A stretch of 64,000 nt of DNA. Source: JAAXVQ01 sp964604705. GTDB taxonomy: Bacteria > Oederibacteriota > JAAXVQ01. Under the pieces are notes generated by a model. The model worked only from the letters and a program-made list of their open reading frames with translations. It did no database searches and had not been told where the DNA came from. Of the stretch, positions 57,504 to 64,000 are shown in pieces; the first letter of the stretch is position 1; each line of letters starts with the position of its first letter. The DNA lies in contig CAZSAP010000003.1 in assembly GCA_964604705.1 (NCBI GenBank), positions 186,001-250,000 on the forward strand, read 5' to 3'. Made by a program: the position numbers and the translations under genes.

Positions 57504-59285
57504 TTACTCTTCCGCCACCACGTTCAAATGCAGCTCGTCCAACTGCTCGGCAGTGAATTTCCCCGGCGCACCGGTCAACGGATCCTGCGCCCGTTGGGTT
57601 TTCGGGAAAGCAATCACGTCGCGGATGGTTGCCTCATTGGCCAAGATCATCACCAGGCGGTCCAGTCCCGGGGCAATTCCGGCGTGCGGCGGTGCGCCGT
57701 AAGTGAACGCTTCCAACAAGAACCCAAACTTTTCCGCCGCTTCCTCATCGGTGATGCCGATCATCTTGAAAATCTTCGCCTGCAGCTCCGACTGGTGAAT
57801 ACGCACGCTGCCGGAGGCAATCTCGTTCCCGTTCAGGACCAAGTCATAGCTCTGCGAACGGATGTTTCCCGGGTCCGTATCCAACTTGGGAATGTCGTCC
57901 GGATGCGGTGCCGTGAACGGATGGTGCTCCGAGTCCCAGCGTTTCTTCTCTGCATCGTACTTGAACATGGGAAAATCCACGACCCAGGAGAAGTGCAGCT
58001 GATCCTTGGGAATCAGGTTCAATTTTTCACCCAACTGCAAGCGCAGGCGGCCAAGCACATCGTTGGTCACCGCAGGACGGTCGGCAATGAAGATCAACAA
58101 GTCCCCGGTTACGCCCTCCAGCCGCTTTTGAATCTGTCCCAACAGCTCGGGGGTAAAATACTTCGTGAGGTTGGATTCCAACCCGGCGTCGGTCACCTTG
58201 AACCACGCCATGCCCTTGGCACCCAGCTTTTGCGCCGCGGCAATCAGGTTATCGATCTCCATGCGCGAGAACGCGGCGCCGCCCGGAACACGGATGGCTT
58301 TAACCAGCCCGTTGGACTTCACCACTTCGGCAAACACCTTAAATTCAGCCTGTCCGGCCAAATCCGTGACATTGACCAACTCCAACCCAAAACGCAGGTC
58401 CGGTTTGTCCGAACCAAAGCGTGCCATGGCCTCGGCATGCGTCAGGCGCGGCAACGGGAGCTTGAGTTCCGTGCCACGGGCCACTTTTACAATCTCGGCC
58501 ATCATCTTTTCCGTAAGGCTCAAGACATCGTCTTGGTCCACAAACGCCATTTCCAAATCAATCTGGGTAAACTCCGGCTGCCGGTCCGCGCGCAAATCCT
58601 CGTCACGGAAACAGCGGGCAATCTGATAGTAACGATCGCACCCCGAGACCATGAGCAGTTGTTTTAGCATCTGCGGGGACTGCGGAAGTGCGAAACAATG
58701 ACCCGCGTAAATACGTGACGGAACCACATAGTCGCGTGCGCCTTCCGGTGTGCTCTTGAGCAAGATCGGAGTCTCTATCTCCAAGAATCCTTGGGCATCC
58801 AGGAAATCACGGGCCGCCTTGGCCACGCGGTGGCGCAAGCGCAGGTTGCTCTGCATGCGCAAGCGGCGCAGATCCAAATAGCGGTAGCGCAGGCGAATGT
58901 CTTCGGAAACGTCGATCGCATCGTCCAACTCAAACGGAGGCGTCAGCGAGGGATTCATCAGCTGAACTTCCGCCACCTGAACCTCAATCTCGCCGGTTGG
59001 CAACTTGGGGTTCACCACTTCGGGTGCGCGCAAAATAACGGTCCCGCGTGCCATGATTACGTATTCTTTACGCAATCCCGCAGCTTCGGCGTGCTCCTTG
59101 GCATTGATCTTGGGATCGAAGACAATCTGCGTGATGCCTTCGCGGTCGCGCAAATCAATAAAGACCAACCCACCGTGATCGCGGTTGGAGTTAACCCAGC
59201 CCGCCAACACCACTTCACGCCCCACATCCGTGGCGCGCAACTCCCCGCACCGGTGAGTCCGTTTAAACCGCATTCCGAATTCCAT
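57504..59285 (-). CDS. aspS: Aspartyl-tRNA synthetase (bacterial type)
   Basis: 593 aa. N-terminal OB anticodon-binding domain (LRATDVGREVVLAGWVNSNRDHGGLVFIDLRDREG), class II core with motif 2 YYQIARCFRDEDLRADRQPEFTQ-type sequence, the GAD insertion domain (about 290-420), and motif 3 GIAPGLDRLVMIL. The GAD domain marks the bacterial form; may be discriminating or act with AspRS/GatCAB (not readable). I use the ATG at 59285, with GGGAG six bases upstream; a second ATG four codons later is also possible. A strong promoter and a leader hairpin lie upstream. Confidence 0.95.
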   Translation of the reverse strand: MEFGMRFKRTHRCGELRATDVGREVVLAGWVNSNRDHGGLVFIDLRDREGITQIVFDPKINAKEHAEAAGLRKEYVIMARGTVILRAPEVVNPKLPTGEIEVQVAEVQLMNPSLTPPFELDDAIDVSEDIRLRYRYLDLRRLRMQSNLRLRHRVAKAARDFLDAQGFLEIETPILLKSTPEGARDYVVPSRIYAGHCFALPQSPQMLKQLLMVSGCDRYYQIARCFRDEDLRADRQPEFTQIDLEMAFVDQDDVLSLTEKMMAEIVKVARGTELKLPLPRLTHAEAMARFGSDKPDLRFGLELVNVTDLAGQAEFKVFAEVVKSNGLVKAIRVPGGAAFSRMEIDNLIAAAQKLGAKGMAWFKVTDAGLESNLTKYFTPELLGQIQKRLEGVTGDLLIFIADRPAVTNDVLGRLRLQLGEKLNLIPKDQLHFSWVVDFPMFKYDAEKKRWDSEHHPFTAPHPDDIPKLDTDPGNIRSQSYDLVLNGNEIASGSVRIHQSELQAKIFKMIGITDEEAAEKFGFLLEAFTYGAPPHAGIAPGLDRLVMILANEATIRDVIAFPKTQRAQDPLTGAPGKFTAEQLDELHLNVVAEE

Positions 59286-59324
59286 AGCTAGCTCCCAGTA
59301 ATATAATGAACGTAAAATTGGCAA

Positions 59325-59344
59325 GGGCGACCCCACGGTCGCCC
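59325..59344 (-). promoter_or_regulatory. Leader hairpin of aspS
   Basis: GGGCGACC pairs with GGTCGCCC around a 4-base loop, in the presumed 5' UTR between the promoter and the ATG. No T-box or other known riboswitch motif is recognised. Confidence 0.4.
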
Positions 59345-59360
59345 CACGAAAACGCTCTAA

Positions 59361-59389
59361 ACTATAGGCGAATCAAGAGATTTTGACAA
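59361..59389 (-). promoter_or_regulatory. Promoter of aspS
   Basis: Minus strand: TTGTCA (59389-59384), 17-base spacer, TATAGT (59366-59361). Five of six bases match in each box. Confidence 0.6.
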
Positions 59390-59441
59390 GCGTAAAAACA
59401 GCCACGTTTATAGAGTTGATTAACCCAGCAGGACCCAAAAC

Positions 59442-59855
59442 TTACTCACCCATGACCTTGATCACCAACCGTTTGCTCCGCTGCCCATCGAACTCCGCAT
59501 AAAACACCTGCTGCCAAGGACCCAGATCCAGCTTGCCTTGCGTGATGGGCACGATGACCTCATGATGCACGAGTAGATTTTTTAAATGCGAGTCCCCGTT
59601 GGTCTCGCCTGTGCGGTGATGCCGATACCCTTCCTTGTATGGCGCCAAATGCTCCAACCACTCGTCAATATCCTGAAGCAATCCGGATTCAGCATCATTG
59701 ACAAACACTCCGGCGGTAATGTGCATGGCCGAGACCAGCACCATGCCCTCCATGGCCCCTGACGCTTGGACGGCCTTTTCGACTTCGGACGTTATGTTGA
59801 TGTACTCACGATGTTTTTTGGTGTTAAAGGTCAGATACTGCGTGTGAAATTTCAT
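59442..59855 (-). CDS. YjbQ family (UPF0047) protein
   Basis: 137 aa, a single UPF0047 domain. Landmarks: HTQYLTFNTKKHREYINIT, LVSAMHITAGVFVNDAESGLLQDIDEWL, the HLKNLLVHHEVIVPITQGKLDLGPWQQVFYAEFDG block with metal-type histidines. E. coli YjbQ has weak thiamine-phosphate synthase activity; the physiological role is open. GGGAGG is 8 bases before the ATG. It lies 61 bases after ligA's stop in the same orientation and may be in its transcript. Confidence 0.9.
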   Translation of the reverse strand: MKFHTQYLTFNTKKHREYINITSEVEKAVQASGAMEGMVLVSAMHITAGVFVNDAESGLLQDIDEWLEHLAPYKEGYRHHRTGETNGDSHLKNLLVHHEVIVPITQGKLDLGPWQQVFYAEFDGQRSKRLVIKVMGE

Positions 59856-59892
59856 GGCGCCCCCTCCCCGGTAGCGTTTTGCCCACGCTGCC

Positions 59893-59917
59893 GTCCCCTC
59901 CCCTTAAGGGCGGGGAC
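59893..59917. repeat. Short palindromic hairpin after ligA
   Basis: GTCCCC/GGGGAC and an inner CCCTTAAGGG form a 25-base hairpin that begins at the last base of the ligA stop codon. It lacks a T-run; may be an extragenic palindrome like the one at 24401-24425. Confidence 0.5.
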
Positions 59918-61932
59918 TATTGCATTATCATCCGTTGAAATTCTTCCTCGGTTAAAACCGCCACACCCAGTTTACGGGCTTTGTCCAACTTGGAACCAGC
60001 GTCACTCCCAGCCACCACATAATCGGTCTTAGCCGAGACCGAACCCGAGGCGCGTCCGCCCAAAGCCTTCACGCGTGCCTCGGCCTGTCCGCGTGTAAAG
60101 TTCACCAACTCTCCGGTGAACACAAAGGTTTTCCCCGTAAGCGCCCCTTCGGTGCGTACTTCTTCAGGCAAACGTTCCAGGTTCACTCGTGCGCGCTTAA
60201 GCTTTTTCATTACCGCCTGGGTTTCGGGCAGCTTAAAAAAGCCGTGCACACTTTGCGCCACCACCGGTCCCACTTCGTGAATCTGGGTCAAGGTCTCAAC
60301 TGGGGCTTTGGCCAATGCGTCCAGGTCTGCAAAGTTCGCTGCCAATACCTCGCCGGTGTGCTCCCCCACCTGAGGAATCCCCAAGGCATGAATCAAACGC
60401 CCCAGGGTGCGGTGCTTGGATGACGCCAGCGCCTCCAGCAAATTGTCCGCAGATTTTTCCGCCATGCGCTCCATCGGGATGAGTTGTTCCCGCGTCAACG
60501 TGTACAGATCTGCACAGTCCTGAACCATCCCTTTGTCCACCAATTGTTCCACCAACGCATCGCCCAAGCCCTCGATATCCATGCCTCCCCGGGAAGCAAA
60601 ATGCAAAAGCCGCCCCTTGAGCTGGGCCGGACAAGTAGGATTCACACACCGCAAGGCTACTTCCCCCTCGGTTTTAACCACCTCACGGCTGCAGACCGGG
60701 CACTGCTTGGGCATTTTGAATTTCTTCTCAGCTCCCGTGCGCGCGGTTATCTCCGGCCCCACGATGTAAGGAATAACCTCACCGGCCTTTTCAATCACCA
60801 CCAGGTCCCCTTCGCGAATGTCTTTACGCTCCATGTCCTCGAGGTTATGCAGCGTGGCACGGGCAATGGTAGAGCCTGCTAAGTAAACGGGTTCCAAATT
60901 GGCCACCGGCGTTAATACGCCTGTACGCCCGACCTGAACAGAGATGTTCAACAAACGCGTCCGCGCCTGTGCGGCGGAGTACTTAAACGCAATGGCCCAA
61001 CGGGGACTCTTCGACGTCATCCCCAACCGCTGCTGTTGCGCAAACTCATTGACTTTGATCACCAAACCATCGATCTCATAGGGAAGTGTGTGACGCTTCT
61101 CTTCCCACTCCTGGGAAAACCGCATGATCTCGTCTACGTTGCGACACAAACGCCGATGAGGATTCACAGGCAAACCCCACGACTCCAATGACTCCAACAT
61201 ATTTTTCTGGGTCTTTAATTCCGTGGCCGTCTGAGCATCCACTCCGTAAAAAAATGCCGCCAGAGGACGTTGCCGGGTCTGACGGGAATCCAATAATTTC
61301 AATGAACCGGCAGCGGCATTGCGAGGATTGGCAAAGGGTTTTTCTTCGGCCGCACGCTTCTGTTCATTCAAGGTTGCAAATGCCGCCTTGGGTAGGAAGA
61401 CTTCACCCCGAACGGTCAATGAATGCTCCACGGCAGATGGTTTCAACTGGAGCGGCAGGGTACGCAGGGTTTTAAGATTTTCAGTGACATCGTCTCCGAC
61501 CGCACCATCGCCGCGCGTGGCCCCTTGCACCAAACGGCGTTCGGCATAGCGCAGCGAAACCGCCACTCCGTCGATTTTCAACTCCACCATGAACTCAACC
61601 GCTTCGTCCGGCAGCCCTTTTTGCACGCGGGCGCCCCACTCCACCAAATCTTCGGCCGAATACGTGTTGTCCAGCGAGAGCATGGGCTCGGTGTGTTTCA
61701 CGCTGGTGAACTCGGTTAACGGCGCGCCACCCACCCGCTGAGTGGGTGAATCGGGTGTGATCCACTCGGGATGCTCGTTCTCTATCGCCACCACGCGTTG
61801 GTACAACCGATCGTATTCGCCATCGGAGATTTCAGGTTCGGCTTGGATATAATACAGACGGTTGTGCCGATCCAGTTCGGAGCGCAACCGCGCCAGCTCT
61901 TTTTCCAATTTGCCTTTCCCAACGTTCGCCAT
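59917..61932 (-). CDS. ligA: NAD-dependent DNA ligase
   Basis: 671 aa. The Ia domain (1-65), adenylation domain with catalytic Lys in ELKIDGVAVSLRY, the OB fold, Cys4 zinc finger CPVCSREV ... CVNPTCP, four helix-hairpin-helix motifs (about 450-570), and C-terminal BRCT domain (about 590-671, TGKTFVFTGELVNFTRGQAEARVKALGG) are all present. Joins Okazaki fragments and repairs nicks. GAGG 8 bases before the ATG. Preceded by a small exported protein gene (12-base gap). Confidence 0.96.
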   Translation of the reverse strand: MANVGKGKLEKELARLRSELDRHNRLYYIQAEPEISDGEYDRLYQRVVAIENEHPEWITPDSPTQRVGGAPLTEFTSVKHTEPMLSLDNTYSAEDLVEWGARVQKGLPDEAVEFMVELKIDGVAVSLRYAERRLVQGATRGDGAVGDDVTENLKTLRTLPLQLKPSAVEHSLTVRGEVFLPKAAFATLNEQKRAAEEKPFANPRNAAAGSLKLLDSRQTRQRPLAAFFYGVDAQTATELKTQKNMLESLESWGLPVNPHRRLCRNVDEIMRFSQEWEEKRHTLPYEIDGLVIKVNEFAQQQRLGMTSKSPRWAIAFKYSAAQARTRLLNISVQVGRTGVLTPVANLEPVYLAGSTIARATLHNLEDMERKDIREGDLVVIEKAGEVIPYIVGPEITARTGAEKKFKMPKQCPVCSREVVKTEGEVALRCVNPTCPAQLKGRLLHFASRGGMDIEGLGDALVEQLVDKGMVQDCADLYTLTREQLIPMERMAEKSADNLLEALASSKHRTLGRLIHALGIPQVGEHTGEVLAANFADLDALAKAPVETLTQIHEVGPVVAQSVHGFFKLPETQAVMKKLKRARVNLERLPEEVRTEGALTGKTFVFTGELVNFTRGQAEARVKALGGRASGSVSAKTDYVVAGSDAGSKLDKARKLGVAVLTEEEFQRMIMQ

Positions 61933-61944
61933 TCATTCAACCTC

Positions 61945-62406
61945 TTATTTTTTTTCCATCAAGATAATGCACGTCACGTCGCGAATTTCCGGAGTTGCAT
62001 GCCGGTTGCGTCCCGGCACCACGGTTCCCACAAACGGAGTCTGGATTTTTATCCAACGCTTGGATCGCGACACAGACGCCGCCTTATCCAAACAAAAGTA
62101 AGCATCGTTAAGTACATGCCCTGCCCCCATCGGTGCGTTTACCTTCTTAATATTAATGTCGGATTCAGGGTACAAGGCACGGTAAAACGCGAACACCTTA
62201 TCAAACGCATCGTGCGTGGTGTAAATCGTCTGCGTCCCCATTTTCTTTTGCAACGCCGGACTTGCCTTGGCTTTCACGGCCAACATTTTTTGCGTCTCCG
62301 CCTTGTCCAAAACCGCACCGGGATAGACTTTAAAATCCGCAGCCCAAGCTATCCCGATCATCCCAACAACCAAACCCAAAACCACAACCCCTAAAAATAC
62401 CCGCAT
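61945..62406 (-). CDS. Small exported protein of unknown function
   Basis: 153 aa with a signal peptide at about 1-22 (MRVFLGVVVLGLVVGMIGIAWA). The mature part begins ADFKVYPGAVLDKAE and contains TIYTTHDAFDKVFAFYRALYPE, a pattern seen in several small periplasmic proteins of unknown role ('YPGA ... T-x-D-x-F-x-x-V ... FY'), which suggests a compact alpha/beta fold. The ATG at 62406 is used (GGGAGG nine bases upstream); a longer frame to 62472 would lack a signal sequence at its start. It precedes ligA but is unlikely to be functionally related. Confidence 0.6.
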   Translation of the reverse strand: MRVFLGVVVLGLVVGMIGIAWAADFKVYPGAVLDKAETQKMLAVKAKASPALQKKMGTQTIYTTHDAFDKVFAFYRALYPESDINIKKVNAPMGAGHVLNDAYFCLDKAASVSRSKRWIKIQTPFVGTVVPGRNRHATPEIRDVTCIILMEKK

Positions 62407-62537
62407 AGTCTGGTCCCTCCCATGAAATCCTGGAACGCCCGATATTTTCTGCTTTTCTGCTTTGCGCAGCAAGAAAATTCGAGGTTTTTTAGACCACCTA
62501 AAGATTTTTACATTTTTTTCGATACTTTTAATTACGG

Positions 62538-62543
62538 TATAAT
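62538..62543 (+). promoter_or_regulatory. -10 box of the binding-protein gene
   Basis: Perfect TATAAT at 62538-62543 in an AT-rich region, 52 bases before the ATG at 62595. No good -35 box is visible at the usual spacing. Confidence 0.4.
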
Positions 62544-62594
62544 ATTATATTGTTATCCACGTGAATTCATTTCACTCATGTCCAGGAGGACCAC

Positions 62595-63743
62595 ATGCTT
62601 GCACTGCGTTTAGGACTGGTAACCCTCTGTTTATGTGTATCGCCTATCCTTTTATCCTGGGCAGAAGATGGCGTAACCTCCGATAAGCTGGTACTCGGGC
62701 AAGTGGCCGTACTGGAAGGTCCAGCAGCTGCGTTGGGAGATGGAATGCGAGCCGGCATCCAGGCTTATCTCGACCTGGTCAATGCCCAAGGCGGCATCCA
62801 TGGACGCCGCTTGGAATTAAAATCCCTGGACGACGGCTACGAACCCGCGCGCGCCCAAACGGCCGCCGCAACCTTAATCAACACCGAGCATGTTTTCGCA
62901 CTCATTGGAAGCGTCGGTACCCCCACCAGCGAGGCCATCCTCCCACTGATCCAGCAGCATAAACTTCCCTTTTGGGCCCCTTTTACCGGAGCCGAATTTC
63001 TACGCACACCTGTGCAAAAATATGTCATCAATCTCCGGGCCGGATACAACCAGGAGATGGAAAAAATCGTGGATTACCTAATCACCCAGAAAAAGAAAAA
63101 ACGCATTGCCTGCTTTTATCAAAATGACAGTTTTGGCCAATCCGGTCTGGACGGCTTGAAGGCCGCCTTAAGAAAGCGGGAGCTTTCGGTTATTGCCACG
63201 GGAAATTTCGCCCGCAACACCCTCGAGGTTGAAAAAGGTTTGGAACTCGTGGCCCAGGGAAATCCAGACGCCATTGTCATTGTGGCGCCGTACCTTCCGG
63301 CTTCGGCGTTTATTAAGCAGGCCTTGACCATGCCGTCCCTCAAAAACGCGCTCTTTTGTTCCATTTCCTTCGTCGGGGCCCAGCCTCTATTGAATGCCCT
63401 CGGTACTCAGGGAACCGGTTACATCACCCAAGTCATGCCCGACTTTTCCGACACGCAAATTCCCCTGGTGGCTGAATTTCATAAGGCCATGACCAAATCA
63501 GGGACTGTTGCAAAAATCAATTCCATAAGTTTGGAAGGGTTCGCCAGCGCCAAGCTGTTGGTCCTGGCGCTCCAGCGTGTTCAGGGAGAACCGACGCACG
63601 AAAAATTGATGGCGGCCCTGGAAAACGGCGTGAGCTTTGACTTGGGCGGCCTCTCCGTGACCTACACACCCGACAACCACCAAGGAATGAAGACCGTTTA
63701 TCTAACGGAATTGAAGGATGGAAAACTCACTCTGTTGAAATAA
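62595..63743 (+). CDS. LivJ-type periplasmic substrate-binding protein
   Basis: 382 aa, branched-chain amino-acid-type (Peripla_BP_6) binding protein for an ABC transporter. A signal peptide covers about 1-23 (ending LSWA-EDG). Domain blocks: KLVLGQVAVLEGPAAALGDGMRAGIQAYLD, NAQGGIHGRRLELKSLDDGYEPARA, FALIGSVGTPTSEAILP, and FYQNDSFGQSGLDGLKAAL. The ligand cannot be told from sequence; no permease or ATPase gene follows. AGGAGG lies 5 bases before the ATG. It could serve as a sensor input rather than a transporter part. Confidence 0.85.
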   Translation: MLALRLGLVTLCLCVSPILLSWAEDGVTSDKLVLGQVAVLEGPAAALGDGMRAGIQAYLDLVNAQGGIHGRRLELKSLDDGYEPARAQTAAATLINTEHVFALIGSVGTPTSEAILPLIQQHKLPFWAPFTGAEFLRTPVQKYVINLRAGYNQEMEKIVDYLITQKKKKRIACFYQNDSFGQSGLDGLKAALRKRELSVIATGNFARNTLEVEKGLELVAQGNPDAIVIVAPYLPASAFIKQALTMPSLKNALFCSISFVGAQPLLNALGTQGTGYITQVMPDFSDTQIPLVAEFHKAMTKSGTVAKINSISLEGFASAKLLVLALQRVQGEPTHEKLMAALENGVSFDLGGLSVTYTPDNHQGMKTVYLTELKDGKLTLLK

Positions 63744-63752
63744 CTACTGAAC

Positions 63753-63798
63753 AGAAAACCTAAACCCACACAAACCGAAGCGTGGCATTAGGTTTTCT
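63753..63798. terminator. Bidirectional terminator between convergent genes
   Basis: AGAAAACCTAA (63753-63763) pairs with TTAGGTTTTCT (63788-63798), with an inner CCAC/GTGG pair. It overlaps the last codons and stop of the V4R-like gene on the minus strand. Confidence 0.65.
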
Positions 63799-64000
63799 CC
63801 CAACGTACCTGAAACAAACAACCGGCATCTCCACGCGCCTTGCAACTTGGGTGTGACACCTGAACCTGCTTCACTCCGGTTTCACGCAAGGCTTCGCCCA
63901 TCCATCCTATAAGCTCATGTTCATGCCCCTTCGGAACGTCTGGGAAATCCACCAATTCCAGCTCCGCGCCTTGGGGAATCATTTTCAAAACCTTCATATC
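63788..64000 (-). CDS. V4R-like protein, C-terminal fragment cut by the window edge
   Basis: The minus-strand frame is open at the right edge and ends at 63788, giving the last 70 residues. It matches the C-terminus of the V4R-like protein at 2900-3460: G-A-x-L-x-L-x-x-F-P-x-x-P, then HEH, G-x-K, HPxC and A-R-G-D-x-x-C-L-F-x-x-x-W. The Cys-rich tail is the V4R signature. Its own N-terminus lies outside the window. The two are thus paralogues more than 60 kb apart. Confidence 0.75.
   Translation of the reverse strand, partial: DMKVLKMIPQGAELELVDFPDVPKGHEHELIGWMGEALRETGVKQVQVSHPSCKARGDAGCLFQVRWEKT

Noticed and set aside
1..64000. CRISPR arrays, rRNA genes and IS elements
   Set aside because: No regularly spaced direct repeats, no rRNA sequence and no transposase were found.

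Overview
The window looks like a chromosomal segment of an uncultured Gram-negative (two-membrane) bacterium. It carries several signal-peptide proteins and putative outer-membrane beta-barrels, two cell-surface proteins with long Thr/Pro-rich linkers, a PorV-like barrel and single-copy housekeeping genes. I cannot place it in a named phylum. The surface proteins and the mix of neighbours resemble those of poorly characterised candidate phyla, but this is an impression. Most genes lie on the minus strand in tightly packed operons. Starts were chosen mainly from visible Shine-Dalgarno (SD) sequences.

Left part (1-21 kb, accessory): a truncated PAS protein; a nitroreductase behind a B12-binding radical SAM protein; a V4R-like protein; a membrane protein; two acetyltransferases; a RES-Xre toxin-antitoxin pair; and ccdA, a response-regulator/TIR-like fusion and glgX in series. 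Then come two secreted proteins with FlgD-like/T9SS-type C-terminal domains, with a five-gene operon between them (GNAT, DUF6916-like, three phage-tail-collar proteins), followed by a PorV/UPF0164-like barrel and a GT4 glycosyltransferase.

Middle part (21-44 kb): arginine genes argB-argD-argF; the cluster topA, an unknown gene, xerC, hslV, hslU; two tandem paralogous barrels; and a long operon read from about 43.9 kb down to 32.8 kb: GT2, aroC, aroK, a Pta/Ptb-like enzyme, an RlmI-like methyltransferase, a lone HPt protein, cheA, cheC, an FtsA-like ATPase and dprA.

Right part (44-64 kb): tRNA-Leu(CAA), a MerR/GGDEF-like fusion, tyrS, a class A penicillin-binding protein, ppdK, glyQ-glyS, recO, a Yip1-like protein, aspS, yjbQ, ligA, a small exported protein, a LivJ-type binding protein, and the 3' end of a second V4R-like gene.

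Items most worth a second look: (i) a receiver domain fused to a TIR-like domain of the type used as NAD-consuming effectors in anti-phage defence; (ii) two very long hairpins with perfect outer stems of 29 and 36 bp, unrelated outer sequences but a similar core, each abutting the stop codon of a recombination gene (dprA and recO); (iii) the tail-collar/DUF6916/GNAT operon with no other phage genes; (iv) HPt-cheA-cheC overlapping an enlarged FtsA-like ATPase; and (v) the possible type IX-like surface secretion module.
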